Shown here: piece by piece, positions 45,826 to 58,400 of the stretch | Layout of the letters: each line of letters begins with the position of its first letter | Numbering within the stretch: the stretch's first letter is position 1 | Assembly (NCBI GenBank): GCA_028673005.1 | Contig: CM054116.1 | Span: 74,240,838-74,304,837 of the forward strand | Reading direction: 5' to 3' | DNA from: Tanypteryx hageni | Taxonomy: Eukaryota; Arthropoda; Insecta; Odonata; Petaluridae | Length of the DNA: 64,000 nt | Notes under the pieces: model-generated | Told to the model about the DNA's origin: nothing | Databases searched by the model: none | Seen by the model: only the letters and a program-made list of their open reading frames with translations | Made by a program: the position numbers and the translations under genes

Positions 45826-47930
45826 TAATCATGCGATCATATATTTTATCTTGCATAACCCTAGAGGGTCGTTTCTTTTGTCCGTTTATAAAACGCAACC
45901 TATTCTTTCTCTCCACAACTGCCTCATTCCAATTTCCCATATTCAACCACTCCCATAACCCTTAGTCCTCTCTCTCCCCCTCTCCATCTCTCTTCCTCTC
46001 TCCCGCGCTCTTTCCCCCGCATCCTAGCAAATCTGGTTATTGCATTCGGATGTATTGCGATAATTTTCCGTGTTTTCCGTTTCCCCAATATCTCTCTGCC
46101 TCCTGCATTGTTTGACCGCATTCTAATTTCGCCAGTGGAAGCGCAATCAAAAGATTTCCATTTTATTCCCGTCGTGTGCACGATAATGGATTTTTATATT
46201 GTTTTCGTTGGCTCGCAGACGATGCCAGAGAGAGTCACGCGTGGTAGTTGTATTAGTCCTCGCGAAAAATTCCAATTTACCTACGCGTTTGTTATTTATT
46301 GGCATTCTCCGTCGTCCCATTTTGTTTGTTTTTGGATTTTTCAGTTTTGCATACTAATTTGTATGCGCTCCGTTGTTATCGGTGATTAGCAATATAATTT
46401 TCCCTGCCCCTCTAGAGTGCAACTCTCACATGTTTGTTCTTGCAGTGCCTTTGACGATTTTTAGGCATTCATAGGATTTCATTTTTTCTTGAAATCATAG
46501 TCATTCTAAGCATTCCACTTACATTTTCCTATAAATTTTATTTATTTTCCTTATGCCTCTTTTATTTACATTTATTTTTGCGTCAACTTAGCTCTGTTTT
46601 CGGAATTGCTTTACGATTTTGCATTATATTTATTTTAATTATAAGCATAAGTTTCTATTTATAGCCTCTTTTATAGCAATTTATAGTTTATATTTTGCCT
46701 TTTATTGATAGTGACTTTTTTCGACTCAGGTTATGCATCACTAGCAATATATTTACCGTATATGTACTCTAGTATCTTTCGTTATTGTAGTCATTCCATG
46801 CTATATTGATTGTTCCAAAAACCTCGCGTTAGTTGTTTTGTTAATATTTAGCTAATTTATTTCTTCCGACGAAATCTATTGTATTTGATGATTTTAGAGT
46901 GTTGTACTATTGGAAATGAAAGTAACATTTTTTCGGTTTACTATATATTTTATCTTTTATATATAGCATGAAGTTATGTGACCAGTTTCATTATATCAGG
47001 TTGATTAATTTATTTTTTGTTTCAGGTAAGCTACTATCAAAATAACTGTGGAAATCTGACCTTATCCTGGGACCTTGTTGATTGACGTCGTAAGTTAAAA
47101 TTGTGCATATCTTAATCTGTCTTTCAATTTTCTGGAAAAATTAGATCTTTTGTGGTTATGTTCAGGCGTAAATTATTATGGCAAATTGAAGGGTAGTGAT
47201 TCTGTAGAACATTTCAATACCATTTAAATTGTATCAAAACTGATTTGTTAATTAGGTGCTCTTTTTTGTGAGCATTGAGAAACTTTTCATTTTCTGAAGT
47301 TTAATTTTTTAGCTATTCCTTTATAGATAACATCCTGTAAAAACAACCTCCCGTTTCTATGCCTTAGTTCCTTCGAAATAAGTGCAAACATGTTTTATAG
47401 TTTTCAGGCTATATAAAACTAAATTACATAACAAGAGACCCTTAAAATAAACGTCCAAAATTTGTTAGTATTTGATAATTTCGTTTAAATAGTCATAGCC
47501 TTGCAAGATGTCATTTTATGTTTACGGTTGACATACTATGTTACGGGTTACTTTAATGAAACTGCTCACTATTCTATTTCTCCATATTTCAACACCACCA
47601 TTGCACCGATTCCCATTAAATTTCATTTCTCGCATCATTAGGGTTCTTGTAGATATATATAGGATTTTATTACCACCCGAGGTAACTCCTACGAATGCTT
47701 TTGATCCTAGTAATACGCCAACGCAAATTATTTTTCCACTTTCCACATGGAATCTCCCGTAAATTGTCATCGGGGAAGAAAAATGTCTGTATATTACATA
47801 AGAGCTGAACGGTGGCACTTGTGATCAAATTGCTTTTAGGAAGTAGCGTTATAGAAGTATATTTATGCCCGATACTGAACAGATCAACTAAAATCTAGAT
47901 GTGTCTTGACTGGTAGAATTTCCACCCTTG
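45826..47930. other. Non-coding, no gene seen
   Basis: A pyrimidine-rich patch at 45,960-46,015, then long AT-rich sequence. No useful open frame; the ones near 46,108 and 47,522 lack recognisable motifs. Confidence 0.45.
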
Positions 47931-47935
47931 TTGGT

Positions 47936-47994
47936 CGGGTAGTTAGTGTGTCTGGCTCCTGCTACTAGAGTCGCGGGTTCGAATCATGCCGAGT
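47936..47994 (+). repeat. tRNA-like SINE head or tRNA pseudogene
   Basis: CTTGTTGGTCGGGTAGTTAG fits an A box and resembles the 5' half of tRNA-Glu/Asp. GGTTCGAATC at 47,976-47,985 fits a B box with normal spacing. The acceptor stem does not close and the T-arm stem is mismatched, so a working tRNA is unlikely. Confidence 0.55.
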
Positions 47995-50755
47995 GCATGG
48001 TTGTCTGTGTTCCTCTTTGTAATCGTCCTTAGGCTTATCGTAAAATGCCAGATATTTAAAAGGTTTTTATGCAAGATATCGACAAATAAACGCAGTTCAC
48101 ACATTTCGATTTTCGTTCTGCGGGAGTTTTTTTTAAAGCCCGGAATGTCCGTGAACTTAATTGTTTCCCCAGAGATTCAAATTAACGTATACGGGCGTCA
48201 CGTGAAATTTCCACATTCCCTTTATTTTTCCATTTATTAAATAAAATTGCCACTTTTTATTATTTTCGTCGGACTTTCACCACGGCCCGCTTACACACAC
48301 ACAGACTTCTTTTCTCCGGGAACTCTCACAACACGTTTTAAATCGTTCCGAATGTTTTTATCGATCCCTTCCAAACCAATTTAAGGGTCTTTCTTCTCGA
48401 ATCGGTTTAAGTGCGTTTCTTTTTTAAGGGTTGGCTGGGGGGAGGGAAAGGGTAAGAGGGAGAGGTTAGGTTGAGACGGGGAAGTGGGGATGGGATAAGA
48501 TCCGTCTATGTGGCCACACCCATTGATGACCCCCTCCGATAAATCAATCCCCTTTTCCTCCGCCCTCTTCTCTCCTCTCCTCCCATACCCCATCTTCGTC
48601 GTACTATCTTTACCCTCGACTTCTTCGTTTTAACTATAGCCGCCCTATTATATTTCTGGGAGAAAATTCGTCGCTCGATATTCTTCTCCTCCCATTCCAT
48701 CCCCCTGTATAATTGGCCTCTCTTGCGTCTTTTATTTTTTCTATACCAAACCATTGTGTCATAAATGATCAACTGCGTTATCTCGGAATACTTCCAGTGG
48801 CAATTCGTTAAATCGCACGCGTTGGCAACGTTAGATTGTTTCAGATAAGCTGCACGTCGCTTCATTAATCGATATACGCTTTGGCAGGTTTTCTTTATAG
48901 CATTTGCATATCGTATAGTCGAATATTTACCTTATCAACGATTAATGTTTTGTGAATGCTATTTTTATCCTGCTTACATGCCTAAAGTAAGTTAAATGTA
49001 TAAAATTCGTTGAACTCATTACTATTACATTATTACTACATTAGATTGAATTGTAACTAAATGGGGTTAACAATAATAAGTATTTTGGATTCCGAGTTTT
49101 ATAAAAATAAATATCTGCGGTTGCATTAAAATGCAATTCATGTGTTTAATAGCTCTGTGTGGAATAACTTTTTTGTCGATTATGAATTCTTTCTGCTGAA
49201 GGGTGATTGAAATGACAGTTGGGGAATAGACAGTTTTGCTACAGAAAAATAACTTGCTGTTTTGTAGAAGGATATTTTCAATTTTAAAGTGATGATTTAT
49301 GTCAAAGGTGCTTCACACTAATGCCTCATGGACCAAAATTCAGATTTATTTTAACTAAGCGTGCCAAACACTTCCCGAAATGAAGAAACGCAGAATAGAA
49401 AATAAAACTGTATATAACAAAAAATCTACACCGCGACGCGAACGGTTTTCTCATTCGTATAGGAAATTAAAATTTTATATTAGATTGTATAAAACTAGTT
49501 TAAGTTTCTGGCTAATTTTAAGACAAATAGAGTGTGCCTTTTTGTGGTGTGGAGGATTTGTGCCCGAAAGATAAAAAATAGAAGAAAGAGCTGTAGAAAT
49601 TTAGGAATAATTCATATATTTTTTTAATGCATTCTGAATGAGACCAATTGGTCTTGTGTGGTGCACTTCTGATTTATAGCTTATATGTGAAATCAATTGG
49701 GTTTGTCAGAATGTTAGGAAAACTACGCATTATTTCCCAAGTGACTATTTTTACCATCTATAAAATACTTTATTTTCAAAATCAAGATTTTTTAAGATTA
49801 GGTGTTTTTCGCGTTGTATTCATTCAGTAAAATTTCATCTAATTATAATAACGTTGGAACATGAAGTCCGTAATTTTATTGAAGATGAAATTTAATTAAA
49901 TTGGGGTCATTCCAACTGTAATTATTGTGTCCGTTGTCTTCAAAAAGTTAATTTCTCTTAAATCTTTATAGATTCCTATTAGCATCATTCAAAAACAATC
50001 GAGTCTTCAAAAAGAGTTTCACAAAGAGGTCGTGACCTCCTCTTTGTATTTTTTTTCTAGTCCCTGACCCTTCAAATTCGTTTTCTCTGGTCTCCTCTCC
50101 TCACTACTTTTACTACCTCTTCCGGAATCCTGCGCCTCTCTCCCTTCCCGTCTCTTCCACTCCCCATTTCCCCTTTCTCAGTCCTCGCCTCGACTCTTAT
50201 TGGCAGGATTTTTAATGTACTGGGTCTCTGATCCTTAATAAATTATGCAATCAGACACACTCTATACACCAGCCTACTTCTCTTCTACAAAAACCACTTT
50301 TGCTTCTTGTGTTTTGTTAACCTCTCCTCCTGCCTCCACAAAAAACTCTCTTCTCCGCTCTGCATAGGTTCCCGTACTTTTGAGAGCTCACAGAGATTTT
50401 TCTGCGTGCAGTAAATGTTTTCTTTTTCGCGGAAATCCTTTTCCTCTTTCGACGGATTGTTTTTTTCGACAACTTATTTTCTTTTCAGATTTATTTAACT
50501 ATAATATTTTTTCTTATAAGTATGAATGTGTGCGTGTTTATATAATTTATCCATATATGTATATGTTTATGCTTTTTTACGTAAACATACATCCTTGACT
50601 AAGAATGTTGCAAAAAATATCATTGCGGTTCTATATGAACCAGTTGATTTTTTATCGAGGTACAAAAGTTTCTGATATGGATTGTTTCGCTGTTTTTGTA
50701 CTGTTTAGTGCACTTCTATATCTCAGCTTGGAATGGCTAGTTCTTCATGTGAAAC
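47995..50755. other. Non-coding, no gene recognised
   Basis: AT-rich with pyrimidine patches at 48,540-48,700 and 50,030-50,360. Frames such as 48,506-48,865 (minus) and 49,380-49,574 show no known domain. Confidence 0.45.
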
Positions 50756-50759
50756 ACGC

Positions 50760-51032
50760 GTTTGTTTTTCTGGCTAATCAGCCTCTTGGCATATTATAGC
50801 CATAACTCCTTCCACACCAGTCCACACAAAAGGGAGAAGGGAAACACGGTGCCGGCATTAGCCTACTATTTACAAAGAACACCAAGAGGGTCAAGTGCAT
50901 AGCGTCTCTTCAGAAGTACGGAGCGCTGACTTGCGCAGTCTTCTCCAACCACACAAGTAGGGGACGGGGCATTACCAAGTTAAATGAATCAGGAACCGCT
51001 GCGTGGAAGGCACTAGCCACCACCGCTACCCC
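50760..51032 (-). mobile_element. tRNA-derived SINE, diverged copy
   Basis: Follows the SINE at 43,276-43,586 over its full length: GGCTAATCAGCCTCTTGGC, GGGAGAAGGGAAACACGGTGC, GCATTAGCCTACT, CAAGTAGGGGACG and GCGTGGAAGGC. The B box is decayed and the A box is altered, so this copy is probably transcriptionally dead. Confidence 0.85.
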
Positions 51033-51039
51033 TGTGCAT

Positions 51040-52235
51040 GTGAAACTATATATTAAATGATTTGTCGCTGAATTCAAGGCTGAAATATTTTTGTGGATAG
51101 TATTGATACTATTTTTTACAGTATTTATGTACATAGGTACTTATTTTCCTCATTGTTATTTTATTCAAACACTAAAAGACTGGCCGATATCAGCAATATG
51201 TCCTAGTAGCCTTGTAATGCAAAAGTTTTGTTTTTATGGAATCGCCAATATTCTTGGATTTTTTATTGGTATGAATGGCGCTATTATTGTACTGTGACTT
51301 TATTACTTAACTAAGAAATTCGCGGGAGTAGCTCCGTAATAGACGAACCTTAACGAGATCATCATTTTTACGTAAAAAAATTCCTGCTTCCGATGGAACA
51401 GTAAAATTCAAGCACGAGTTCATAGGAGCTGTTGACGTAAAAGTTTATTAACTTAAGCCCGTCTTCCGGGATGAAAATGGTTTCATGGGTGCTTAAAACG
51501 GTCGTTTCCAACGGCCGTAAAACGACCTATCCTACTCAGATTCCATTCTCCTAACTCCTTTTCGCGCTAATTACTCCGTCGTAAATTAAACCAGCATTCA
51601 TTCATTTGCATTCTGCCCGTCCGTGCGATACATGCACTCGGTCTCGATGGAAGCTCTTCTATTGGGCCATAAACGCTTTCCGGAAGACCACTCGATGCGA
51701 ACCGAGAAAGTCAGCGAGGGCAGAACGGGAATCTTTCTCGTAGCGATAAGTTGTCATGGCTCTCTTACGACGTCATCCTAGGTTGTTTTATCGTTTCTCG
51801 ATCCCTCGTCGACCTTCCCTCACAGCACGCCATCCAACGATTCTCTTTCGGGCGTTTCGTTACGCATGGCCACTCGGAAGCGCCTTCTTCAGTGGTCTAC
51901 GGCGAATGCCGCCGAGTCCCTAAATTAATCTCGATGGCGTCACGCTTAAAGTCCTTTCGAAAGATCCAAAGGCGTATGAATAAAAAAAAAATTGCGTCCT
52001 TTTTGAAGTCCAGGGTAGGAAAAAAGTCGTAGCACGACGAATCGTACCCCGTCGCCTCTGGTAGTAAAGTGCAACCGGACTGATGATGTTTTTTTTAGTC
52101 TGCCGTGTCGTATTCGTTCGTGTCCGACCGATCGAACGCGAGGTTGAAAGATTCATGTTTCGTGCTAGTCGTATCGCGCGACGTGGTTCTTTTTAAAGGA
52201 AGGCTCGTAAAAAAAGTGGACTCTTTTCCTTAATT
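51040..52235. other. Non-coding, partly CpG-rich
   Basis: CpG-containing sequence at 51,450-52,200 supports a 93-codon plus-strand frame (51,751-52,032) and an overlapping minus-strand frame (51,920-52,156). Neither is recognised. A small inverted motif (ACGGTCGTTT versus AAACGACC) lies near 51,499-51,528. Confidence 0.4.
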
Positions 52236-53160
52236 TTTTCGGCTTTCCCTCTCTCTTTCCCTTTATGGTTGACACGGAAAGCTACCCCCATTCACCTCAC
52301 CTCATTAAATCAAAGCTCTGGGATTGAAATGTGTTTTCTTTCCCTCCTCCCCCAATGGCCTCCATATCTCTCTCTCTCTCACTCCCTTTATTGCGCCCCG
52401 TGTGCCGCAGCGTGTACCTTTATCGGAAAAGTTGGTGCAGCAGTACCGTGATGCAATTTAACGGGGTCGTTACCGCGCGTAGGAATCTGACACCGCTCTC
52501 TCTCCCCACTTATCCCTCCCACGGTAGTCCCCGTTCCCGTTACCACCCACTATCTCATCTCACCCATACCTCGCTCGCATCCTTTTGGACACCATTTTTA
52601 CCCCTCTTTCCCCCCCCCCCCCCTCTGTCGCGCCTGAAATTGCCTCGTGCTCCGCCTCCAACGATTGTCGAATCCGTGTACATCCTATCAATTCCCTTTT
52701 CTCCTCCGCACGTTCCCCTCTCTCTTTCCCTTTCCCTTCTTACCCTTTCGGTCCCATCTCCTATAACTTCCAACCACGTCACTCTTTTTCCCATCCACTT
52801 TGACGCCCTTCCCATCTCACCCTTTCCCTCCGTCGAAAATCCTTTTTTTATTAAGGGCGGCGTGCCAGATGGATATCGCTCCACTGGCATCTGCATGCTC
52901 CTCTCTCCCGTGCCTTCCTTCTCTCCGCAAACAAACCATCGGATTTTCGTTTATCCGGAGCGAAATTCAGCATCCCCCAAAGCCCCCCCCCCCTCCCCTC
53001 TCCTATCCTCCGTTGTTTTTTGGAGACGGCTTTCTGATTGCAGGTGCCCTTCCTCTTTTTTATTATTGGTTGTTCTATTTGTTTTTATCATCTGCTCGTG
53101 CGTGAGGGAGGTCCGGTGATAAACCCTTCCCCCCTCCCGCCCCTTCCTCCGCGGTCTACG
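52236..53160. repeat. Pyrimidine-rich region with poly-C runs
   Basis: C and T rich on the plus strand, with C runs near 52,610-52,623 and 52,984-52,994. The 262-codon frame (52,331-53,119) and its overlapping partners are Ser/Pro/Leu-rich artefacts. Confidence 0.75.
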
Positions 53161-53743
53161 TACCGATTTCGTTGGAGCTTATTACCAGTCTGGCCGTGGG
53201 TCACTTTTGTTTACTTGCCCCGTTCTGGTTTTTTTTATCCGATGGAAGGACTAGAACGCGAAGCGGCGTGTTTTCATTGTAGAAATTGTCTCGTATGTGT
53301 CGTTTTTCAATATTCGTGTCTTGAGGTTTATATTTAACTTGACGATTATCGTAGAATGGCCCTTTCGCCCTATTGTTATCCCCAGCTCGTTTGAATGAAA
53401 CGTAAATTACGTTGTAATAATGCTTTTAAATTAATTATTTTTTGTTTTGTTTTGTGAATCGACGTTTCGCGCTCGAATCATTGTTTATATCGGAAAATGT
53501 TTTGTTTGTGCAGCATGCATTAGACGCACAAATAGCGATGAGATTTTGAGTTTACGAGGGAAGTACCCGTTGTTTTTCCATGTTTTTTCTCGTGAATATC
53601 TAGGAGATATTTTATTTATTAGCTTAACTGTATGGATATTATAACTTAAAGAACAGTTTATTATAGATGAAAGCGAAAAGTGAAAATGGCTATTGCTTAT
53701 CCCGGCAAACGCCACATTCTAAAGTAAATATCAATTATTTTCC

Positions 53744-53745
<2 letters not shown>
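53161..53745. other. Non-coding, no gene seen
   Basis: Mixed then AT-rich sequence before the (TA)n array. Confidence 0.4.

Positions 53746-53746
<1 letters not shown>

Positions 53747-53819
<73 letters not shown>
53747..53819. repeat. (TA)n microsatellite, left array
   Basis: About 36 TA dinucleotides without interruption. Confidence 0.98.
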
Positions 53820-53822
<3 letters not shown>

Positions 53823-53959
53823 CTAAAGGAAAAGAAAAGGTAGTGATGAGGGTGACAACAAGGTGTTGAGGGAAGCTCAGCGGACACTCACCAAGTTGAG
53901 GACCAAGCTGGCAGGCTGCTGGGGGCGTCGAAGAGACACGTAAAACACACGAACACAAA

Positions 53960-53962
<3 letters not shown>
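53820..53962. other. Island of unique sequence inside a (TA)n array
   Basis: This 143-bp segment is of normal complexity, with GTGTTGAGGGAAGCTCAGCG and GGCAGGCTGCTGGGGGCGTC. It is bounded on both sides by long (TA)n arrays and has no inverted ends. It may be the body of a repeat that carries or spreads with (TA)n, or a fragment inserted into a single older array. Confidence 0.7.

Positions 53963-54003
<41 letters not shown>
53963..54003. repeat. (TA)n microsatellite, right array
   Basis: About 20 AT dinucleotides directly after the 143-bp island. Confidence 0.98.
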
Positions 54004-54004
<1 letters not shown>

Positions 54005-55690
54005 TGTATATCACGAACTTTTCCTGTCGTTAAGCGCTTTCGTTTAAGGAAAAATATTTACAAAAATGTCGGTGTTAAAACTAATTTCAATTTTACTGGT
54101 TCTGGCCAGGCAAATAACCTAAGCCAATGTTCTGTTTACATTAATTCATTGTTATAATAAAATAAAACGTTTAAAAAATTCGCAATATTTTTTATAAATC
54201 TCAGCCCTTCAATGTGGACTTGATACACTAGCTTGCTTTGATCTATAGATCACAGTACGATAAATAAAGAGTAAAGGATCGAAAAAGATGTCACCTTTTA
54301 ATGACAATGATGTTTTTTTCTTTTCTTCCATTCTCTTTGCCATTGCTGGCATTATTATATGATAGAATATTTGAACAGTAATTCAGGTATATGCAGTTCT
54401 TCGAATGAGATCGAGTTTCTGATGAGATTAAACAAATATTTGTTGTTCTTTCACCGATAAATTTATTTTAGTCTGCGATCTCAAATGCGGCATGTTACTT
54501 GGCAATAAAAATTAAAACGACAAAGCGAGCATTGAGGTTTTAATAATATAGTAACGTAAAATGTTGCCTAATAATCCAGTATTCATCAATACAGCAACGT
54601 GGTTTCATTTTCATTACTCTCATTACAAAGCCCTTATTCGCGGTTCTCTCATTCTTTCATTCAAATTTATGATTATTCCTCTTGATATTTCATCGTAAAC
54701 GCGTGCGATATTGCGCTGAAGTAATTTAGAATAACGGGAATTAGTGGGTTTTCTTAACAATATTAACAGTGGAAGATCTTTTAAAAGACGAATATTCATA
54801 GAGCGACAATGCGGGAGAGCAGGAAAATGAAGCAACTTTACCTCAAATTTTCATATATAGTATGCTCCCCCGTATGTTGATAATATGTCAGATTCATACC
54901 TAATTAAGAGTTTTAGTTATTGCTGCCACAAATGTTTATGTTTTCGAAATGAAATGAAATACCTTGATCGCATCTTTAAAATGTTTATTGGTGAAAACTG
55001 TTGATCAACATCATAATTTCTACTATAGGACAATTACGTGCATGCGTGCTAGCTAAAGTGCAGAATAATTTGACTGATAGTTATCGCCAAATAAAACTGA
55101 GAGGTTTTATATTTCAACTCATGAGCTTAGTAGCGGAGATATGTAAAATCATTGTCCTGTACTTAAGTGTTACAGATGATAAAAAATATAATTGCCAAAA
55201 GAAACATAAATCCTGTATTTTATAATCGGAAGTTACGTGGATGTGAAATTCATTTTATTGTAAGAGAATCGTAATTTTAGCGAATCGGCAGAAACGTTTT
55301 GATACACGCTTTAAAATTTAAACGACGTTGTAGAAGTGATTTGTGTATGCGACTCAATATTAGATTTCTACTTAAACATTTTCTAATTACGATATTTCAA
55401 GCTGAGTATTTCCGACTAGCGAAACGACCCCCTTTTCGGATTCCTAACGACGGGGTAAGGCACGTAATCTATTATTGAATACAAATCCCTCCGTGAACAA
55501 ATGGGAAAAAATCGGAGGTTGTTTTCACAATTTCCACCTTCTGCACCAAGGGAAGGATAGTCTCTCCACAAAAGCGTGATTAGAAACCACTGCCCCTGTC
55601 CTTCAGGCAACCTCATCCGCCAACCAAACTCTTTTATCCTTAATTCAAAGGGCGCTGGACGATCGCCTATAATTTTCAAACTCGTACAGA
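54004..55690. other. AT-rich non-coding, no gene seen
   Basis: AT-rich. Short frames only, none recognised. Confidence 0.45.
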
Positions 55691-55880
55691 GAGAAAGAGA
55701 GAGGACGAACTACTCCCCATTCTCCTCTCGTCTTCCCCTCCAAAACCACCACCGTATTTTATCAAACGCCCTCCCTCCCCACTTTCCTTCGTGTGTTTTC
55801 CTTACCCTCTCCCGCGTCTTTGTGCGCCCATGGTTAATTAACACCTTTCTATTCCCCTCCTGCACGCCGTTGCACGGGGG
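55691..55880. repeat. Pyrimidine-rich stretch
   Basis: C and T rich on the plus strand after a short (GA)n run at about 55,689-55,704. Confidence 0.55.
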
Positions 55881-56640
55881 CGTAGCTATCGTGGTCCGTC
55901 GTCCCAACTGTTTGAAAGCTCGATAGCGACTGCGTTTTAGCAAATTCTGGGCGGTTTGGTTTATCTCCGAAAGGTGGAGGCGATGCGGTGTGAAAGGGCG
56001 ACGAGACCGGGCGTGCAAAGGCGTAGGGGAGGTCTTCGGCATCTTGAGTGGAGGAGGCGGTGGCGTTAACGGGGGAGGATGCTGTAGGGAAAGGGGGAGG
56101 GGAGAGGCTGCAAGATTGGATGGCTGGCGTGTGAGGCCTCGGTCTTCGTCTCGATCGGGGTTTAAGGGGGCGGAGGTAAGAGGAGAGGTTCCCTTTGGCG
56201 GGTCGTGAGGTAGCGGTGGGATTCCAGGAGAGAACCGCACCGCCCCCGCGGGGACGGGTCAGAGGCACAGAGGACGGGGTAGGAGGAGCGTTCGGAGGAT
56301 TCCTGGATGCTTCAGCCTCGGAGGGAATCCCCCAATTCTTCCTCCCGCAGGGGGCGTTCTAGTAGACGGCGGAGGATATCTCTCAGAGGGAGAGCGGTTT
56401 TACCCGGACACGACGCCTCTCTCTCTAGCTCTCCCCTCTCTGCATCCCTCTGCCACAGCCGTGCCGCTTTTTCCTCCCACGGCCGCCGGCGCCGCATCTT
56501 TTCCCTCCTGCACCCCACCTACCCTCGTCCTAAACACGTTCTCCATCTCTCCCTGTCTCTACCTTTATATCTTCCCGTAATGACTTTATCCCGTCGCCTC
56601 GTACCTGCTCAAAAGGCAAACTCTCAATAGTTTGCAATTG
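55881..56640. other. GC-rich non-coding, frames open on both strands
   Basis: GC-rich and purine-leaning (GGGGGAGG, GGAGGCGG) from 55,970 to 56,320, then pyrimidine-rich. Several overlapping frames on both strands are Pro/Arg-rich. None is recognised and they are attributed to composition. Confidence 0.45.
56344..56356 (+). promoter_or_regulatory. CTCF-like core motif
   Basis: CCCGCAGGGGGCG is a partial match to the CTCF core, lacking one position compared with the site at 45,812-45,825. It lies in GC-rich sequence, where chance matches are more likely. Confidence 0.15.
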
Positions 56641-57640
56641 GGTTAATGATGCCCTAAAGTCTGGATAAGGAGTCACCTTAAGGCTTTAATACACCGGGGA
56701 GGATTGGAGAAATTTCTGTTTTAACGCTTGTACGCCGGTAGTTCGATGTTTATTATTTCCACCCCTCGCCTCTTTTGGTGGAGAAGAAAAATTTTGAAAT
56801 GGCGGCTGCGGGTTTTAAGGGAACGTGGAGGAAACGTGGTGTGATACGTTTTCGGTTATCTTTTCTTTTTGATCTCTCGTGTGTCGATGATACGGGCAGT
56901 AAAATTTCGTCGTGAAATCGTGCCCCTTTTCTTATGAATACGTAATTACGCGATAAATTTCTTTAATTTAGTCATTTCTGGTTCTGCAAGGAGTCGGGTT
57001 TCGGTCGCGAAACATTTTCTCCTCGTGTTTTTTTTTGTGATCGTTAAATTATCCTTATAGCCGAGCTCTGGGGAAAGCGTTTGTTTTTTCCCCTTCGAGA
57101 TCCTTGCAGCGGGTGTAGGAAAAGACGACGGACGAATTTTTTAATAAAAATAACGCGAAAGGAGCTACGGACGACGGGGGTGCTGACGGAGGCCAAACAA
57201 CTCGCGCGTGATCGATATGTGTCGGATAAAGGCGGGTCGGCTTGATTCGGCTCGGTTTTTCTTCGCCCTCCCCCCTCCAATTTCCCTCCTCGCGTCCACG
57301 CCCCTCCAATTTTTCCCTCCCCTCACTATTTTTCCCGCTTATTTAATTAGGCGCATCGAAACGGCCCGGCAGGCCCAACCTCCCGCAAATTCGAGTTACC
57401 ATTTCTGGCCGAAAGAGCGGCGCCACAGTCGACGAGGCCTCTTTCCCTGCCCCTTCACCCGTCCTATAATTCCCGACCTCCTCACCCCCTTTCTCTCTCT
57501 CTCTCCATCGCCCGACAGATGGAAATTTTCCGCGTGCGCCGTGCGTTCCGATGGGCCTTAATCACCACAGTAGCGTGCGCAAAGGACTCGCATCGCGCGC
57601 TCGTGACTATTATGCTCACTGCCAACTAAATTGAGAAGCG
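56641..57640. other. Non-coding, no gene recognised
   Basis: Mixed, CpG-containing sequence. Overlapping frames at 57,044-57,561 on both strands carry no known motif. Confidence 0.4.
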
Positions 57641-58400
57641 TGCGTTCCACCCGCTCCTGCCTTTTTCCTCTTTACCCCTTCCCCTAAAACTCCGTTTCGC
57701 CCTCTCACGTTCCCGGCTCTCTTTCTATATCTTTATCTTTCCTCCAACTCGCCACCTTTATCCCTTTCACTCCTTTCTTACCCTTTCCATTTCCATCTCT
57801 CCCTCCACTCTATTTCCCTTTCTATCTTTTTCTCTCCCAGCTCTCTACCTTTCCTCCACCCCTCTTCCTTCCCTCTCCCTCCCTTTTCTTTTTCTTCCTC
57901 CCCTCTTCACATCCCTTCCCTCTCCCCGTCCCTCTTTCCCTCTCCCCAAACCTCCTTCCCTCTCCCCATCCCAGTTTCCCTCTACCCATCCCTCTTTCCC
58001 TCACCTCATCCCTCTTTCCCTCTCCCCATCCCTGTTTCCTTCTCCCCGTCCCTTCTTCCCCCACCCCAAACCTCCTTCCTTCTCCCCATCCCTCTTTCCC
58101 CTCTCCCCATCCCTGTTTCCCTCTCCCCGTCCCTCTTTCCCTCAACTCATCCCTCTTTCCCTCTCCCTATCCCTCTTTCCATCTCCCCATCCCTGTTCCC
58201 CTCTCCCCATCCCTGTTTCCCTCTCTCCATCCCTCATTTCCTCTCCCCATCCCTCTTTCCCTCTCGCCATCCCTCTTTCCATCTCCCCATCCCTCCTTCC
58301 CTCTACTTTCGTGTTTCCCTCTGTCTCTCATCCTACCTTTTCTTTCTCTCCCTCCCCTCTTCTCTCATAACCTCTTCCAACCCGTTCCTATTCACCAGTC
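57641..58400. repeat. Polypyrimidine region around a minisatellite
   Basis: C and T rich on the plus strand throughout, with the array listed below as its core. Confidence 0.85.
57910..58312 (+). repeat. 20-bp minisatellite (CATCCCTCTTTCCCTCTCCC)n
   Basis: About 20 imperfect copies of a 20-bp unit with variants (CATCCCTGTTTCC, CAAACCTCCTTCC, CCGTCCCTCTTTCC). It is read as Gly/Arg/Glu repeats in the minus-strand frame at 57,822-58,145. More diverged, and so probably older, than the 20-bp array at 40,478-40,790. Confidence 0.93.

Noticed and set aside
52331..53119. 262-codon open frame
   Set aside because: Runs through a polypyrimidine region with poly-C runs, overlaps other open frames on both strands and has no domain.
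57822..58145. Gly/Arg/Glu repeat protein on the minus strand
   Set aside because: Translation of the 20-bp minisatellite; repeating every 20 residues only because three units equal 60 bp.
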